Assembly (NCBI GenBank): GCA_963682055.1
Contig: OY821740.1
Span: 42,676,795 to 42,740,794, forward strand
DNA length: 64,000 bases
Source: Primula veris
Taxonomy: Eukaryota; Streptophyta; Magnoliopsida; Ericales; Primulaceae
Reading direction: 5' to 3'
How positions within the stretch are numbered: position 1 is the stretch's first letter; each line of letters begins with the position of its first letter. Position numbers and translations under genes: made by a program. This document shows positions 13,970 through 27,308 of the stretch, piece after piece. The notes beneath the pieces are model-generated. The model searched no databases, was not told the DNA's origin, and saw only the letters and a list, made by a program, of their open reading frames with translations.

Positions 13970-14120
13970 ACAAACATCTGATTTAAAAAGTTATCATAAA
14001 TACATCGTAAATTAACTAAACTGTCATAAAACCATCACAAAAACTGTTCCTAATAAGCTCGTAACAAAAAATACCGTCACTAATCCCGTCGCTATTTGAA
14101 TATTTTTTTTTTAGTGACGG
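13970..14120. mobile_element. Relic CACTA-type MITE copy
   Basis: It shares the phrases 'aactaaactgtca', 'aataagctcgtaacaaaaaatacc' and 'cactaatcccgtcgctattt' (each split at 20 bases or less) with the intact element at 47661-47858. It ends in a decayed TTTTTTTTTAGTGACGG edge. The left terminus cannot be placed, so it is an old, degraded copy. Confidence 0.6.
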
Positions 14121-17100
14121 CTGGATATGAATTTACCGTTTACAAATAATGTATTATTAAAATCTTCATATTACCCACCTTAGTAGTTGGTACTACATAA
14201 TTAGGTAAACAACAACCTGATTAATTGATTAATTATCAAGACACATATTAATTACCTTATAATTTGGTTGAATATAAGTCGGGCTACTCGTTGACTGTAA
14301 TACTGTACTATTAAATCTCTATATCTATAATTTTGAAATATACTTTAGTACTTCACTCTGGGTGACTGGGTGCAGGTTCGGGGAAAAAATGAAACCCTAA
14401 CCCAGCATTTTACTTTGGGTCCATTCTTTCAATCTACTCCTTTTCTTATGTTTAGTTTCACTATATATATACCTTTCAATCATAATTAGGTTCAATTCCA
14501 TTATTTTTCCAGATTTAAATTAATTTTAGGTTTATACTAAACCGAATAGGCGCCATGAGATCCACATTCATTCGCAATTTTAATTAGGCTGAATATTTAG
14601 TTCATTTAGGACTACCTAGCTATGCATAATTCAGTTCCCATATATAGTTTGTGTTTTTCATTTTCGTATCTAGGCCTAACCAGATCATATATGTTTTCCT
14701 TTAAGGTAACCCACCGTATAATTAAAGATGGTTTGGTGGCCGTTGCGTTTTCTTATTGAGTAGATTTAATACATTTCGAATTTTTTAATGGATTTTATGA
14801 ATTAGAGAGTACATGAAGGAATTGCATAAAACTATAACTTTTCCCAGAGAGGTATTGGTAAAAATGATATGCATCAAAAGATAATGGCTCATATAAGTTG
14901 AAATAATATTTTAGTCGTGAGAATATTATAAAAGCGCAATACATTGTTTAAGAAACTCATTGTACTAATATATATATATTACAGGATCTTTTGAAGACTT
15001 GGTATGATTTGGTTATTGTAGATACAAGCATGTTTGCTGACCAAGAACTTACGCATGATTCACTTTTGTTTGAGTAATAAAAACATTCTTCATATATATA
15101 CAAATAAGTATGTCATGCAAACTTAAGAAATGTATACTGAGAAATATATCCTGCTTTCAAGTTAGGAACATTGATAGGATACATGAATTTATCAAATGTA
15201 CGTGACGCATCAAAATAAGATTTTCTCTGACGCATAACATTTTCCGTAAATTAATTCCGCAGCTATGTAATTACAAACTATAACTACTGTCATGGATACT
15301 AACAGTAGTTTTATTTTTGTCAAGCTACATGCAAACTTAAGTATTGATCGGAAAGATTCGGTCATGCTTTTCATAAAAGTTACGAAACAAAATAAGGACT
15401 ATGAGTTATTACCCGGTGTTATAAAGAAGTGAAAATATGGCCAATTAACTCGACTATATATAATGAAAGAAGCCAGTTGAGCACGAGGGAAGTCAAGTGG
15501 AGATTATTGGGGCCTTATAACTTCAAAATTTATGATTTTCTTCAATTTTTATCATGCGCTTTTTACAAAAAAATCTTATAAATGATAATTTGTCCTCAAT
15601 GATACATAATTTCACTTATCATTAGTTTCTATGCAAATTCGCCACGGGCCCGATTCATGTTAGACTTAGTTGATCCGTTTGGAACTTGTATACGCAAACT
15701 CAATCAATGGTATTTAATTAGTGGCATTAAATAATATAACTGATTATTGTCAACCAATATTTGAAAGGAGTAAACATCTTATAACACCACTTGACACTGC
15801 ATTTGTAGTTTGGACACATATTATAATTAAGGGAGAAAGGCACTTGGCTTTCCAACATTATGTTTTTTTTTATTGAAACATGCTTATTATTATTATTTTA
15901 TCTAACTATTGTTTTTTTTATTAACATAAAAAGGGACCAAACCCAGATTACATCAACAAATTAAAAAAGATAACACAAACTGAAAACTAACAACACATAT
16001 TACAAATAAAGATAGGAAAAACAGGCTTATTATTATTTTATATAATTTGGTAGGAAAAACTCCCATTTTATTAATATAAAAAATAAAATGAGGATGAAAA
16101 ACCCCACAAAGTGTCAAATAGTTACAAAGGCAGAACCAATTCAGCATAAAAAGAAAACAAATTACACTTGAAAAAAATAACTGAAAACTTAAGGATTTCA
16201 ATGATATAGCAACAACTACTCGCAATCTTGTCCGAGTGCCACGCCCGTATCATTACATGTTCACTGTCCATTTTCCCCAAATGGGCGATCTAATCTCTCT
16301 TTTAACCTCTTCCACTGTCAATCTAATCCTTGTATGCTTAACTTCATTTCAATGGAATGTAAGGTAATAATAGCTTTTATTATTATTGTAAATAATAAAC
16401 GCCAATAAAAAAATTCTGATGTCCGTTGAGCAAACTCAAGGGCTAAGTAAAAATACAAAATACAAAGTCTGCCAAGAAGCCTAATTCTATTGAGGTGCGT
16501 CTGTCCAAATCTTCTCACTCGATCTGGATAGACAAACCAAAATACACCGAAAAAGAGTAACATGATGGGATAGTAAGGAATAGCTGGGATCGAACTAATT
16601 TGTTTGCGTACAAAACAACATTGGAGTGAATTTTAATTTCTGTGTATTATTAAAAATTAATAACTCTAACAATGATCGGCAGCTTTTCATGTTATTGAAC
16701 CGCACCAGTAAGTAAAAAAAAAATCTTGGTTCTATAGGAATTTTGATAACCTTTTCTGCTATCATTTTTTCTTTAAGACGGATTCTTACAGTTTAGGTTT
16801 TCGACACTGATTATTTATGATTTAAATGTGGTACCAAAAAAACAGTCTCATTATACTTTTCATCGACATATATTAAGAAATGTTAGTTATAATAGTTAAT
16901 ATGCTTATGATTTTACTATCTTACACTTAAAAAAATATGAATAACTAATATTTGTTGAATATTTGTTATGAATGCTCACTTAATGTACCATATATGGAAA
17001 TTAAAACATCACTACTCTAAATATAAAATGAGACACAAGATAAAAATGAAATGGTAGTACCTTTTTGGGACGTATTATATATATATTTTAAATGATTAAA

Positions 17101-19164
17101 CTAGCTGCAGACTTATGGTTCTCGATCGTTGACTTATTGCTTGTTAGGTTAATCAAGCTCAGAACAAACTAGCTGCGTAAATGGTTGTTGCTTTTACAAT
17201 TTAGTGACTCTTTCTTGAGGATTTAAAAATGGTTTAAATGTTAAACCGGTTTCACTAGGTGATCCACCAATTATATATGTATATATATATATATATATAT
17301 ATCAAAAAACTAGCTGATGACTTGGGGTTGAGGCTCATTTAAGGTTTGTTTGGTGATAACTTTTAAGGTTAATGTTTGTAATTTTTTTCTAATAAGCTGT
17401 TGTGCATTTAATTGGGTTTTTGTTGTATCGATTAATGACCTAGATTTCCTTTCGCTTTTGATGTTATGATCGGGCAAAAATAGAAATAAGTACTTTTTAA
17501 CCTGATAAAGCAAACTTATTTTAAACCTGAAATAAGTCACTTTGTTCTTTATACTCATCAGCAACCATATTATTTTTACAAAAATAAATTAAAATTGATT
17601 ATCTTTATCTCTAGGGCCGGAAATGGACCATCGATCAATGCTTCACATGAACCATTGTGCTAGGAAACAGATTCAGAGCCTTCTCGCTAAAGTCTCATTG
17701 AGTTAGTTTCACAATAAATGAATACGACACAGAAGTTAAGTGGTAGTATTCTCCGCTTCATGCATTTTGTTTTAACGCCTCCGGATATTTTTAGTGAACA
17801 GACAAAAATAAAATAAAAAGAGTATCTCTAATACAAGTCGTTCCAAAAGCAATATAAATCATACTGATCAGTTTTAAAGAAGTTTACCTGATATATACCG
17901 AGGCAGATAAAATATAGTATAGGTGAAAAAAGGTAATTAAAAATTGCTTTGTGTTTAAATTCAAGGCTTTATGCATGCAAAAATAAACTTGATCAAGCTG
18001 GTCTTGTATGGTATTTTTTCAACCCTTTCTACACTTTTTTTCTCGTTTTCAATTAGTGTCAAGTGATGTGATTCCATCTCATCTGAAATCTTAATTTGAA
18101 AAAAGTTGTTATTTTATTATATTGAGCAGGTTCTCTCACTTGAAGTATATTCATGACCCAACAAACGCAAACAAACCTCTCTGGTAGTGATATTAAACTT
18201 TAGACTTCATGCTATCATACTAAACCTTGTGTGTCATCTTGCATAAGACCTTAAATGGTAAAAAGTGATGTAGTATTTCCTTTCTTTGTATAATAACTAG
18301 CTAGAGAAAAAGAATTTTCTCACATGGAAGTGTGAACAAGGAAAAACCGGTTAAGAAAGATGAAAATCTTGATCAAATCTATGTCCTTAATTTATAATCT
18401 TGAGTAGCTTCAATATGTTTTGACACTATACAAAATTAATCTACGCCAGTAACTCATTAGGGTAGTAAAAAATTGACTAGATTTCACACTTTTAAATAGA
18501 ATGCCGTAGATTTGATTACTATGAGGTTAGGGTGATCAACCCCATAATTAAGTTCTCTTTTATTAAAATAAGCCGCGTCTATAATGTCATAAATAAATAA
18601 ATATATATATATATATCTTATCCAACTCAAAGAAGTAGAAGTATACATGTAAATAAATGAATATAATATTATATATCGATCTAAGTTTTATTTTCTTTTT
18701 TAAAATTTTGACACATATTCAAGAATATTTTTGAAGTGAAAGTGAACAAATTAAACTTCAATATGCTATAAATTCGAAACACAGCCTTTAATATGTGACA
18801 TCAAGATATTTCAGAACAAATTAACTAAACCAACTGATATTAAAACATTGAAGTCTAAATTAAAGTAATTAAGCACACAAAGTCACAAAACACTAAAAAA
18901 AACATTAAGCCCTAATCAAGTATATACCATTAAGGGCACAAATGTCATTTTTCCCAAACCAAAGAGTAAATTAATGAACAATTGAATGGTTGTAGTATTT
19001 TTTAATAATCTAGAAAGAGTTGTTTTTTTTAAAAAAGTCTTCCCTGGTTTGCCGAGTGGAACCGTTTTAGACAGAGAAAGTAAAAAAAAGACACTTTCAA
19101 GAGAGAGAGAGTTTATAGTATTTTGTGAACTGGACATTTTAATACCGCTTTATCTTCAAGTCTA

Positions 19165-19197
19165 GTGTGTGTGTGTGTGTGAGAGAGAGAGAGAAAA
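19165..19197. repeat. (GT)n(GA)n compound microsatellite
   Basis: A run of GT dinucleotides passes directly into a run of GA, about 170 bases upstream of the TGA10-type start. It probably lies in the promoter or 5' leader; GA-rich leaders are common in plant regulatory genes. Confidence 0.85.
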
Positions 19198-19200
19198 GAA

Positions 19201-19263
19201 ATGGGTAAAAGGTTTGTATTTTGCCTCTTAGCATTTAATTCTTGGGCTCTTTCTTCAATTTAA
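19201..19263 (+). promoter_or_regulatory. Possible upstream ORF of the TGA10-type gene
   Basis: ATG at 19201 opens a 20-codon frame ending in TAA at 19261-19263. It acts as an upstream ORF only if transcription begins before 19201. Inference from position alone. Confidence 0.3.
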
Positions 19264-19335
19264 AACCGACTTTTTCTCGCCCCTATCGTCACTTTCTCTC
19301 TATATATCTATATCTATATCTTCATATGTATATAT

Positions 19336-19383
19336 ATGGTGAGAAGGATCATTAAAAGTGACGATGAAAATGGTGTTTGGTGA
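19336..19383 (+). promoter_or_regulatory. Upstream ORF overlapping the TGA10-type start
   Basis: ATG at 19336 opens a 15-codon frame with TGA at 19381-19383. It overlaps the main start (19364 or 19370) in a different frame. Ribosomes starting here would pass the main ATG, so it could lower translation of the bZIP factor unless transcription starts downstream of it. Confidence 0.45.
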
Positions 19384-22300
19384 GATAACACAAGGAGAAG
19401 AGATCAAAGATATTCAACATCATCAGCAGCTACTTGTTGGGGCCTCTACTGATTTCATGGCCTCATCAAATAAAGGAAATATTATTATTAATAATACTAG
19501 CTTAGATCAGTTCCAGGAAAATAATATTATTAATAACAATAATAATAATAATAATCATCAGAATATTTCCTTTGGGATGATGCAACCTTCAGCTTCTTCG
19601 TCATCCCCAGGCAACTTCATGTAATATTTACTTTCTCTGTTATAAGTTTATTCTTATTTCCTCTATTTTTTCATTTCTCATACTGCTGATGTTGAAAATA
19701 TTTATCATCTATATAATCCCGGCAACTTTAACTGATTATCTGATTGTTCAAAACTCGTGCATGAATTAGTTTCATAACTTTCATGATCTTTATATTAGTA
19801 TTATATTTTAACTTGTGGTAATATGCAAGTTTTTTCATTTTCTTTTTTCTTGACAGAAGTAAAGATGGTGGGAGCTATGATTTGGGGGAGCTTGATCAAG
19901 CCCTATTTCTATATCTCGATGGCCAAGACACTTCCCAAGATCAACGACGTGAGTTCTCTTTCTTGTATCAATTAATTAAGCAAAAAAGGTCTAACTAGAA
20001 AAAATTACTGAGGAATAAATCACTTTTCAAAATTATATTTAGTTTGGCTAGACACCATGGAGAGAGAAAAAAAATTGTTTGATTGCAGAGAGAGAGTATA
20101 CAGTTTTGTCTTTCTTTATTTCGGATCGTTTATTAACTCAAAAAAAAAAAAAAATCATCCCATTAGTTGTTAAATACATATAGTATCAAAAAAGAACCAA
20201 ACTAACCACCACTGAGCTATATTGATTCTCTTTATTTTCGTAAATTCATTGAATTAGAGCTAGAACTAATCATTTGGGAGTCGTGGGGAAAGTACTATTT
20301 TTTTTGGTACAATAAGTGGATTAACTCGGTTTCCTTTGACCAGAACTTCCCAAAATGAGAGAAATGCAAGTTTCAAAAAAATAATACTCCAATAATTTGG
20401 TCTTGATATTTAACCATGTAATCTGAAATATTTTCTCTTTTAGCAAACTCATGGATATGAAATTCATGCTAGTTTTCTGACAGTACTAAAAAGGGTACGA
20501 ATTGGGATCTGTTTCTCCCACCCTTTTACTGTCTTGGCTTATTCCTTTTTTGTACACTGCTGCCATTGCAAAATAGTACTGCTATTTTGTTGACTAGAGC
20601 CATACTCATATATGTTACACAGATTGGTACATATGTACATACGCATATTAGACTATTAATCAAGTTTATGTAATTATTTCTGAAAGCTAAATACATGATC
20701 AAAATCCATTTTGTTGTTCATTGTGTATATTTGTTTGCTTTAATTATATTAAATGACCTTTCTCAAACTAATAACTAACTTACCAAGGATAATATGATTT
20801 TTCAAATAACAAATTATTTCATGATATTTATGTGCAGAAAATATTGGGATGAGGCCTGCAACTTTGAATATTTTCCCTTCTCAACCTATGCATGTTGACC
20901 CTCCATTGAACAAGGTAACTTATCTAAGTACAAAAACCTCAAATTCATTTCTGATAAAAAAAATGTAGGACCAGTTATTTAAATGCCAAGTTTACATATC
21001 CAACTCTGATTTGGTGAATTGGGATATGTTGAATTAGATTCATAAAATATTAAATATATCTGGATATACGTTTGATAAGAACTCAGTTATTGAACAGTAG
21101 TTCAGTTTCTTTATTCTTTATTCTTTCTTTCTTTTTTGAGCTAAGAATTTTTTTATTCTAATATCATGTATTTGGTGAATATATATAGGAAAGTGTAGGA
21201 TTAGTTTCACCAGAAACTTCCGGATCCAGGAGACGGGAAGGGGAGACATCCAACTCCAAGATTGCCAACTCCGGCAGTGCAATACCACCTAATGCAAATA
21301 AAGCTATTAAGGTCTGTCACTTATTTTATTTTGAACATATATTATTTAAATCAAGGTCAGACTTGCATTAATATAAAAAAATTAGGAGCTAGCATCTTAT
21401 TCAAATGAGAGGATGTTTGCTTTTCAATTTGATATTTGATTGTATCAATATTGTAATGGCAGCGTGAAGGGAACCGCAAAGGACCAACATCAAGTAATCA
21501 AGAGCTTCAAGAAGGACCAAAGACACCTGACCCTAAGGTTGAGCTTCATTTAATTAGTCATCCATAGTTTTAACTTTTAACAACCATTTTACTTAGTCTC
21601 TAAAGAAAAATTACCCTGATGATATATACGACTTACCACAGTTATGTACGTTTAGCAAAATTTGATTTTATTTATTCTGTTGTCTTTCTTTTTATGAGGA
21701 TTTTATTGCAAAATATTGGGTGAAAAGGGTAAAAGGATACTGTGTTCGTGTCCATGAGCCATTTGACATGGGTCCGATCTATAATTTTATATTCCTGATA
21801 CAAATTTGTAGATCGTATTCGAATGATATTCAGGTATGCTGTGATAAAAATTTATTATAACGACTCTAGAATTTAGTAGAATCAGGCTTAAGTAGTCAGA
21901 TTGTTTCTTTCTTCGGAAAAAAATTCTGCTTTAATAATTGAGGATGTTATTTGTTGCTTGGATTGATTTTTGTTTCTGTCAAAAATAAAATTTAAAACTT
22001 GAAACAACATATGCTTGTTCTAAATTTATAATATGAGCAGACACTGAGGAGACTTGCACAGAATAGAGAGGCAGCTAGGAAAAGCCGGCTTAGAAAAAAG
22101 GTCAGTCCATAACAATAGTTCCTTAAATTCCAACCTTACTCAAATATCTTATTGATATGCTATACTGCATAAATAATAATTATTTTTGGTTGCAGGCTTA
22201 TGTTCAACAATTAGAATCAAGTCGAATCAGGCTTACTCAGATTGAGCATGAATTACAAAGGGCTAGAACTCAAGTGAGATTTCTTCTGAATTAGTTGCTT

Positions 22301-25300
22301 TAATAATTACAATGAATCTATTCTCCAACTACTAAGCAATGATATTTTGGTCATATATATTGAAGAATATGATTGCTATATCATTGGGGTGTTTATTATT
22401 TTATTAGGGGGTGTTTGTTGGTGGAGGTGCTGTTTTGGGAGCTGACCAAGGGCTTCCTGTTGTTATTAACAACATTAGCTCAGGTATCTGTTTTATTTTC
22501 AACTAATTCATTTCTTTACATGAGTTTTAAAGAAAATATTCGTTAATGTGATCCAGTAGTTCTTGTATGAATCAGAATACGTACCAATGTCTGAAATTTA
22601 ATTTAAGCTATGATAAAACATGTTTCATAAATTCATTGGGAAATCAACCTTCTTTATTATACAGTAACGTGGATTTAGCTAGAAACGATTGCAATTTGTA
22701 TTGTTAAAAAATATTTGATATTCTATTTGTGATGATCCGCTATCCAGTTTTTTTTTTAGGATCGTAATCAGCCTTTAAAGTTAAAAACACATACAAATTT
22801 GAATGGTAAAATGCATTTAAAAATTTAGAATTGTTGCTCTCCCCCTCATTTCGTATGCATAAGACTATGTAATAATGAAGTTTTTTGTGTATTTGCTATT
22901 TATGACTTTAACGGTTGCTGTATATTGACCGGACTATGACGGTTTGGCTACTATATATGGAGGCTTGTCCCATGGTAACTCTTTTCAGTGTTAATAGAGT
23001 TGAGCCTGTTCTTTTTCAAAAAAAAAAAAGTTGTGAAATGCACATCTGAAAAAGGGCTTTTTTTTTTATGTAAGTCTTAGTAATTTTAATATATTCAGAT
23101 GCTGCAGTGTTCGACATTGAGTATGCACGATGGCTAGACGAGCATCACCGGCTTATGTGTGACCTTAGAGCCGCAGTACAAGAGCATATCCCGGAGATTG
23201 AGTTACGACTATACGTGGACAATTGTTTAGCACATTATGATGAGATGATTAATCTCAAGAGCATGGTGGTTAAATCCGATGTTTTTCATATTGTATCCGG
23301 TATGTGGAAAACTCCTGCAGAGAGGTGCTTCATGTGGATTGGAGGATTCAGACCTTCCGAAGTTATTAAGGTACGTATGCTACAGATAGAACGAACAAAA
23401 AGGGGAGAGTTTTATCTTTGCTTAGCTTTCATTAAAATGGTCATGAAAAGAATAATAAACCACTGTATAGACATATTATAATAAAGTATTTATAAATGCA
23501 TTATTAACATTTCTGATTAATCATGTTAAATGTTGGTCTTCGAAAGATTGTGTGTTCGATTTTTAAGTGCATCAAAGGACTAATTAGGCCCTAAAACCTT
23601 ACTCGATAAGATGTCGGATTAGGTGGACCAAAAAAATTTATTGTGATTCTGAAAGGCAAATTTTATTTAATAAATATTTGGTCCACATAATCCGCCATAT
23701 CAATCCGTAAGATGCTTTGATAAGGTTTTTGGATGGCTATGATAATATTCTAAAACGTTTTCTTTCATACTGTTTTACAAAATTACTCGATACTTACGAT
23801 ACGTACAATGAGGTATCATGACATATAATATATACAATATGATAACACGAGTGCTAATTGCACAATGTAACAAAGAGTATTTCATGATGGTACTTTCTAT
23901 AATAAGGTCACTTTTATTCGGAATATTACATAGCCATGGCCGTCATTTCAACTTTTGGATGCATGCCTTCTGGTGTGTGTGCTCTTACGTAATGTGAGAG
24001 AGAGCAAAAAGGGAGAATTTTTATTGGATGGTATCTAGTTTTCTTTTGTCTTTCATTATTGATTAAAACGAACTCTTGTTCCTAAAAGCTCATTTCATCA
24101 TTGTGTCTCTAGTACATGAATAATAACTAATAAATTCAGGAAATATCAAGGAAGAATCTAACTTGGTTAAAATTTTATGCTTACAGAACAAATTCTAAGC
24201 ATTTCCAAAAAAAAAAAAAAATAGGAACCAGATATGTAGGTAGATTTTTTTTTCCTAATAATTGAGAGTGACTCATTTCTTAAATCAAATGCATTTTCTT
24301 AAAATAGAAGTTACATAGTTGCAATCACGGATGCGACAATAAATTGTCGGTAAACTCGCATAAATATATGGAGATAAGAAATGTTAATTCAAAACCTTTT
24401 CCGCATATTTCAATAGAAATTTTATAGAGTTTTAAGAGTAGTACTACTTCACACTGATCATAGTCACCTGGAAATTAACTTGTGGATATGATCAATTATT
24501 GTTGAAAACTATATGATTTTTATATGTTATTAGATTGCTCTTAATCAAACGGAGCCGTTGATGGAGCAACAATTGTTGGGAGCTTGCGGATTGCAACAGT
24601 CAACACAAGAGGCTGAAGAAGCACTCTCACAGGGACTCGAAGCGCTGAATCAATCCCTCTCGGACACAATATCATCGGATTCATTGAGCTGCACGCCAAA
24701 CATGGCAAACTACATGGGACAAATGGCTGTTGCTATGAATAAGCTCTCTACACTCGAAGGTTTCGTAAGACAGGTACATATTAAAACCTCTTTCCTACAT
24801 TCTCTTTGAGGTTACAAATTAAAGATCATGACTGTACAGGCCATATCGACAATTCATCTTATTTTCAAATATATACATGATTTTGTGTCTAACATGTAAA
24901 ATAAATGATAGATGGATTGTTTTACTATATTTTTTCATCTATTCCCAACATTTTATAGTTAGGAATAATCTAGGATTAGGAACCCACCAAAGCCATTGAC
25001 CTACTCCCCCATAGCTAATAAAGTATTTCAACCTCTGAAGGAATATATTTTTTGAAAACAAACTGATTACATGATCAGATCATGAATTTTCCAATAGCTA
25101 CAAGTTATTGAGTAGTTATACAAAAATTCCACTTAAGTTAGAAGTTAGAACTGATATATTGATATTTTCATGTTCAGAGAGTCAGTTTAGATATTCAGTT
25201 TCTCTAGTAGTTTAATATAATAATATCCCTCGTAATTCATAAGAAATTCATGATTTCAAAAATTTGGCAAAGATATATGTCAACAAATATCATAGTTTCT

Positions 25301-26141
25301 TAACTTAAACTAAAGAACAACAAAAATAGAGGACGAATTAAAAGTCTAAAACTATGCATGCATGGATATATGTACATATACAGAATTTGTATAAACACGT
25401 ACAGTATATGACAATGAAGAAAAGAGGGGTGATGGGGCCAACTCATACTTACTATCATGATGGACTTTTTAAGAGCCATGTTTGGTATGATGTCACGATA
25501 TAACCGCTTGACCTAAAAGAACAACAAAACAAATTTATATAAGACCTTTTCACCCCACTACTTTCCATATATGTTAAACAAATTTGTATAAAACAATGTT
25601 ACGGAATAGCTGTGTCTTTGTTCTCCAGTTGCATCAATTAAAATTTAAAAAAAACTACCTAACAGATAGGAATATGATTTACTTCAAAAAATAAAAAGAT
25701 AGATGTTCAGTTTAGAAATCTATATATAGACATATACTGTCTTTATCATAATTAATTCATTCAATTGGTGCTCGGTTCCGAACCAACCGCTCCTATCTCG
25801 ATTGGAGATATTAGTCCGTGTTTTTTATTTTACACTTAATTAAGTTCAATATAGTCGGTGTATCCATAGTATTCCAAAGTAACAATTTACTATCTTTTCC
25901 CAATTTAATGAACGTTTTGAAGCGGAAATGACCATAATCAGTGGGTGCGTATGTATGTTCCACGTTCATGTATAACTTTTTTCTTTTACAGGCAGATAAT
26001 CTGAGACACCAAACCCTGCATCGGTTGCATCAGATGCTGACCACCCGTCAAGCTGCACGGTGTTTTTTAGCGATCGCCGAATATTTCCATCGTCTTAGAG
26101 CTCTTAGCTCCCTCTGGTTATCTCGTCCCCGCCAAGAATGA
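19364..26141 (+). CDS. TGA10: TGA-class bZIP transcription factor, TGA10 type, eleven exons
   Basis: Exons: 19364-19620, 19857-19948, 20838-20914, 21189-21311, 21463-21537, 22041-22100, 22196-22273, 22408-22483, 23099-23370, 24534-24773 and 25992-26141. All junctions are GT-AG and the phases close exactly to 499 residues. The N-terminus is Asn/Gln-rich with a poly-Asn run. Residues 209-228 are the basic region, with invariant N216 and R224 in NREAARKSR. Residues 229-254 form a short leucine zipper. Residues about 280-499 are the DOG1/TGA domain, ending LSSLWLSRPRQE. The GVFVGGG...GLPV linker, the AAVFDIEYARWL segment and the QSTQEAEEALSQGLEALNQS segment match TGA10 better than TGA9 or PERIANTHIA. 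Such factors bind TGACG (as-1) elements and work with CC-type glutaredoxins, in anther development and defence. Start 19370 is an alternative. Confidence 0.93.
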
Positions 26142-27308
26142 GAAGAAAATAAAAGGAAACGATAGCCATGGAATCATTAGCTACTTTAGCAACATTAGTA
26201 CACTATACTACCTCAAACATTATGGTCAAAATCATGTTTTAGCTTCCACTCATGTATAGATAGACAACAAAACAAGTAGTAGTTTAACTAAATCGGTATT
26301 GTAACTACTATGTTTCTGTACCCCGCTCCTCAGCTTGGATCTCTCGGACTAAGAAATTTAGCGAATAATAATTTTTTTGCTTCTATTTCTGACTCAGTAA
26401 TTTAGTTGAACTGATGGGTGAAAATTGAAGCCACAGTTCACTTCGAAGGTCTGCTAAGTGAAATCTACTCTTGTTACAGAGCATTTAGACATTCTAGCAA
26501 GGTTTTTATTTACGGATTTGCAAGGATTAATAATGGTGATGATATTGACACACAGGTAAAAGATCTACTCAAGACTATCAAACTAAGCGCTAACTAGATA
26601 TTTGAACTTAATTCTAAGCAGCTTATAATTATGAACATAATTCAGATTGGAAATAAAAAAAAAACTAGGCTTTAGTAAAGCAACTGAAAAAAATATTTCA
26701 AGTTTCTTTGCCTGATTCCCTCAACTTTCGGCTAGTTAACCTTTGATAGAGTGCACATTGACATCGTGCAAATTGACTTACATTTTCTAGGTTATGGATT
26801 ATCAGTACTAAATCTACGTTCTCCTAGCCTCTATCTAGAATACACATGCAAACTGACTTACTTTAAGTGATTATTTGATGCTATGAACTTAAGTTAACCT
26901 TTGATAGTTGTCTCATATACAGGGGCGGAACCGTGAACTTAAGTTAACCTTTGATAGTTGTCTCAGAGAGCGCCCACTGCGTTCTGTTCTGAATTATATT
27001 CACATTGATCCGAAACAAGAATAAAAAAAAAACATATATATTTGTGTTTCAGGACTCATAATTTGTTAAAATCAATTTTAATTTTTAAAGCACCAACTTC
27101 TCAACCAATCTCACCTCCACAAGGTCACAGATATACAAAAAACAAGTTGATTTTATTACCGGCTTATCGAATATATACTTATTTAAAACAGGTACATCCT
27201 CATATTTAATACAAAAGGTAGCACATTATTCATGTAAGAAAATTAAGTCTGAAATACTTCAGGATTGAGTATAACTCTGCAGAAAAACGAGCCAAAAATG
27301 CTCTCCAT
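26142..27308. other. TGA10-type 3' region and intergenic DNA
   Basis: The first few hundred bases are the probable 3' UTR. A 32-bp direct repeat lies at 26884-26915 and 26934-26965, with a partial third copy near 26735. A CAGGGGCGGAACC string at 26920-26932 between the copies resembles a short transposon terminus, but no partner end was found. Confidence 0.5.

Larger units (their letters stand above)
8600..19200. other. Large AT-rich intergenic region
   Basis: About 10.6 kb without a supportable gene. The left end is the promoter of the G-patch gene and the right end that of the TGA10-type gene. Scattered short open frames (for example 10059-10277, 11748-12029 and 17310-17564) lack domains and splice context. 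Recognisable pieces are a CACTA-like relic at about 13970-14120, AT microsatellites near 11290, 12990, 17280 and 18600, and a 29-bp direct repeat at 10861 and 10906. Two related AT-rich stretches at 15890-15960 and 16020-16090, followed by T-rich DNA on the minus strand, might be a LINE-like relic, but no reverse-transcriptase motif was seen. Confidence 0.6.

Noticed and set aside
15890..16563. Possible LINE 3' end on the minus strand
   Set aside because: There are T-rich tails and doubled stretches, but no reverse-transcriptase or endonuclease motif could be read, so it stays as a remark in the intergenic entry.
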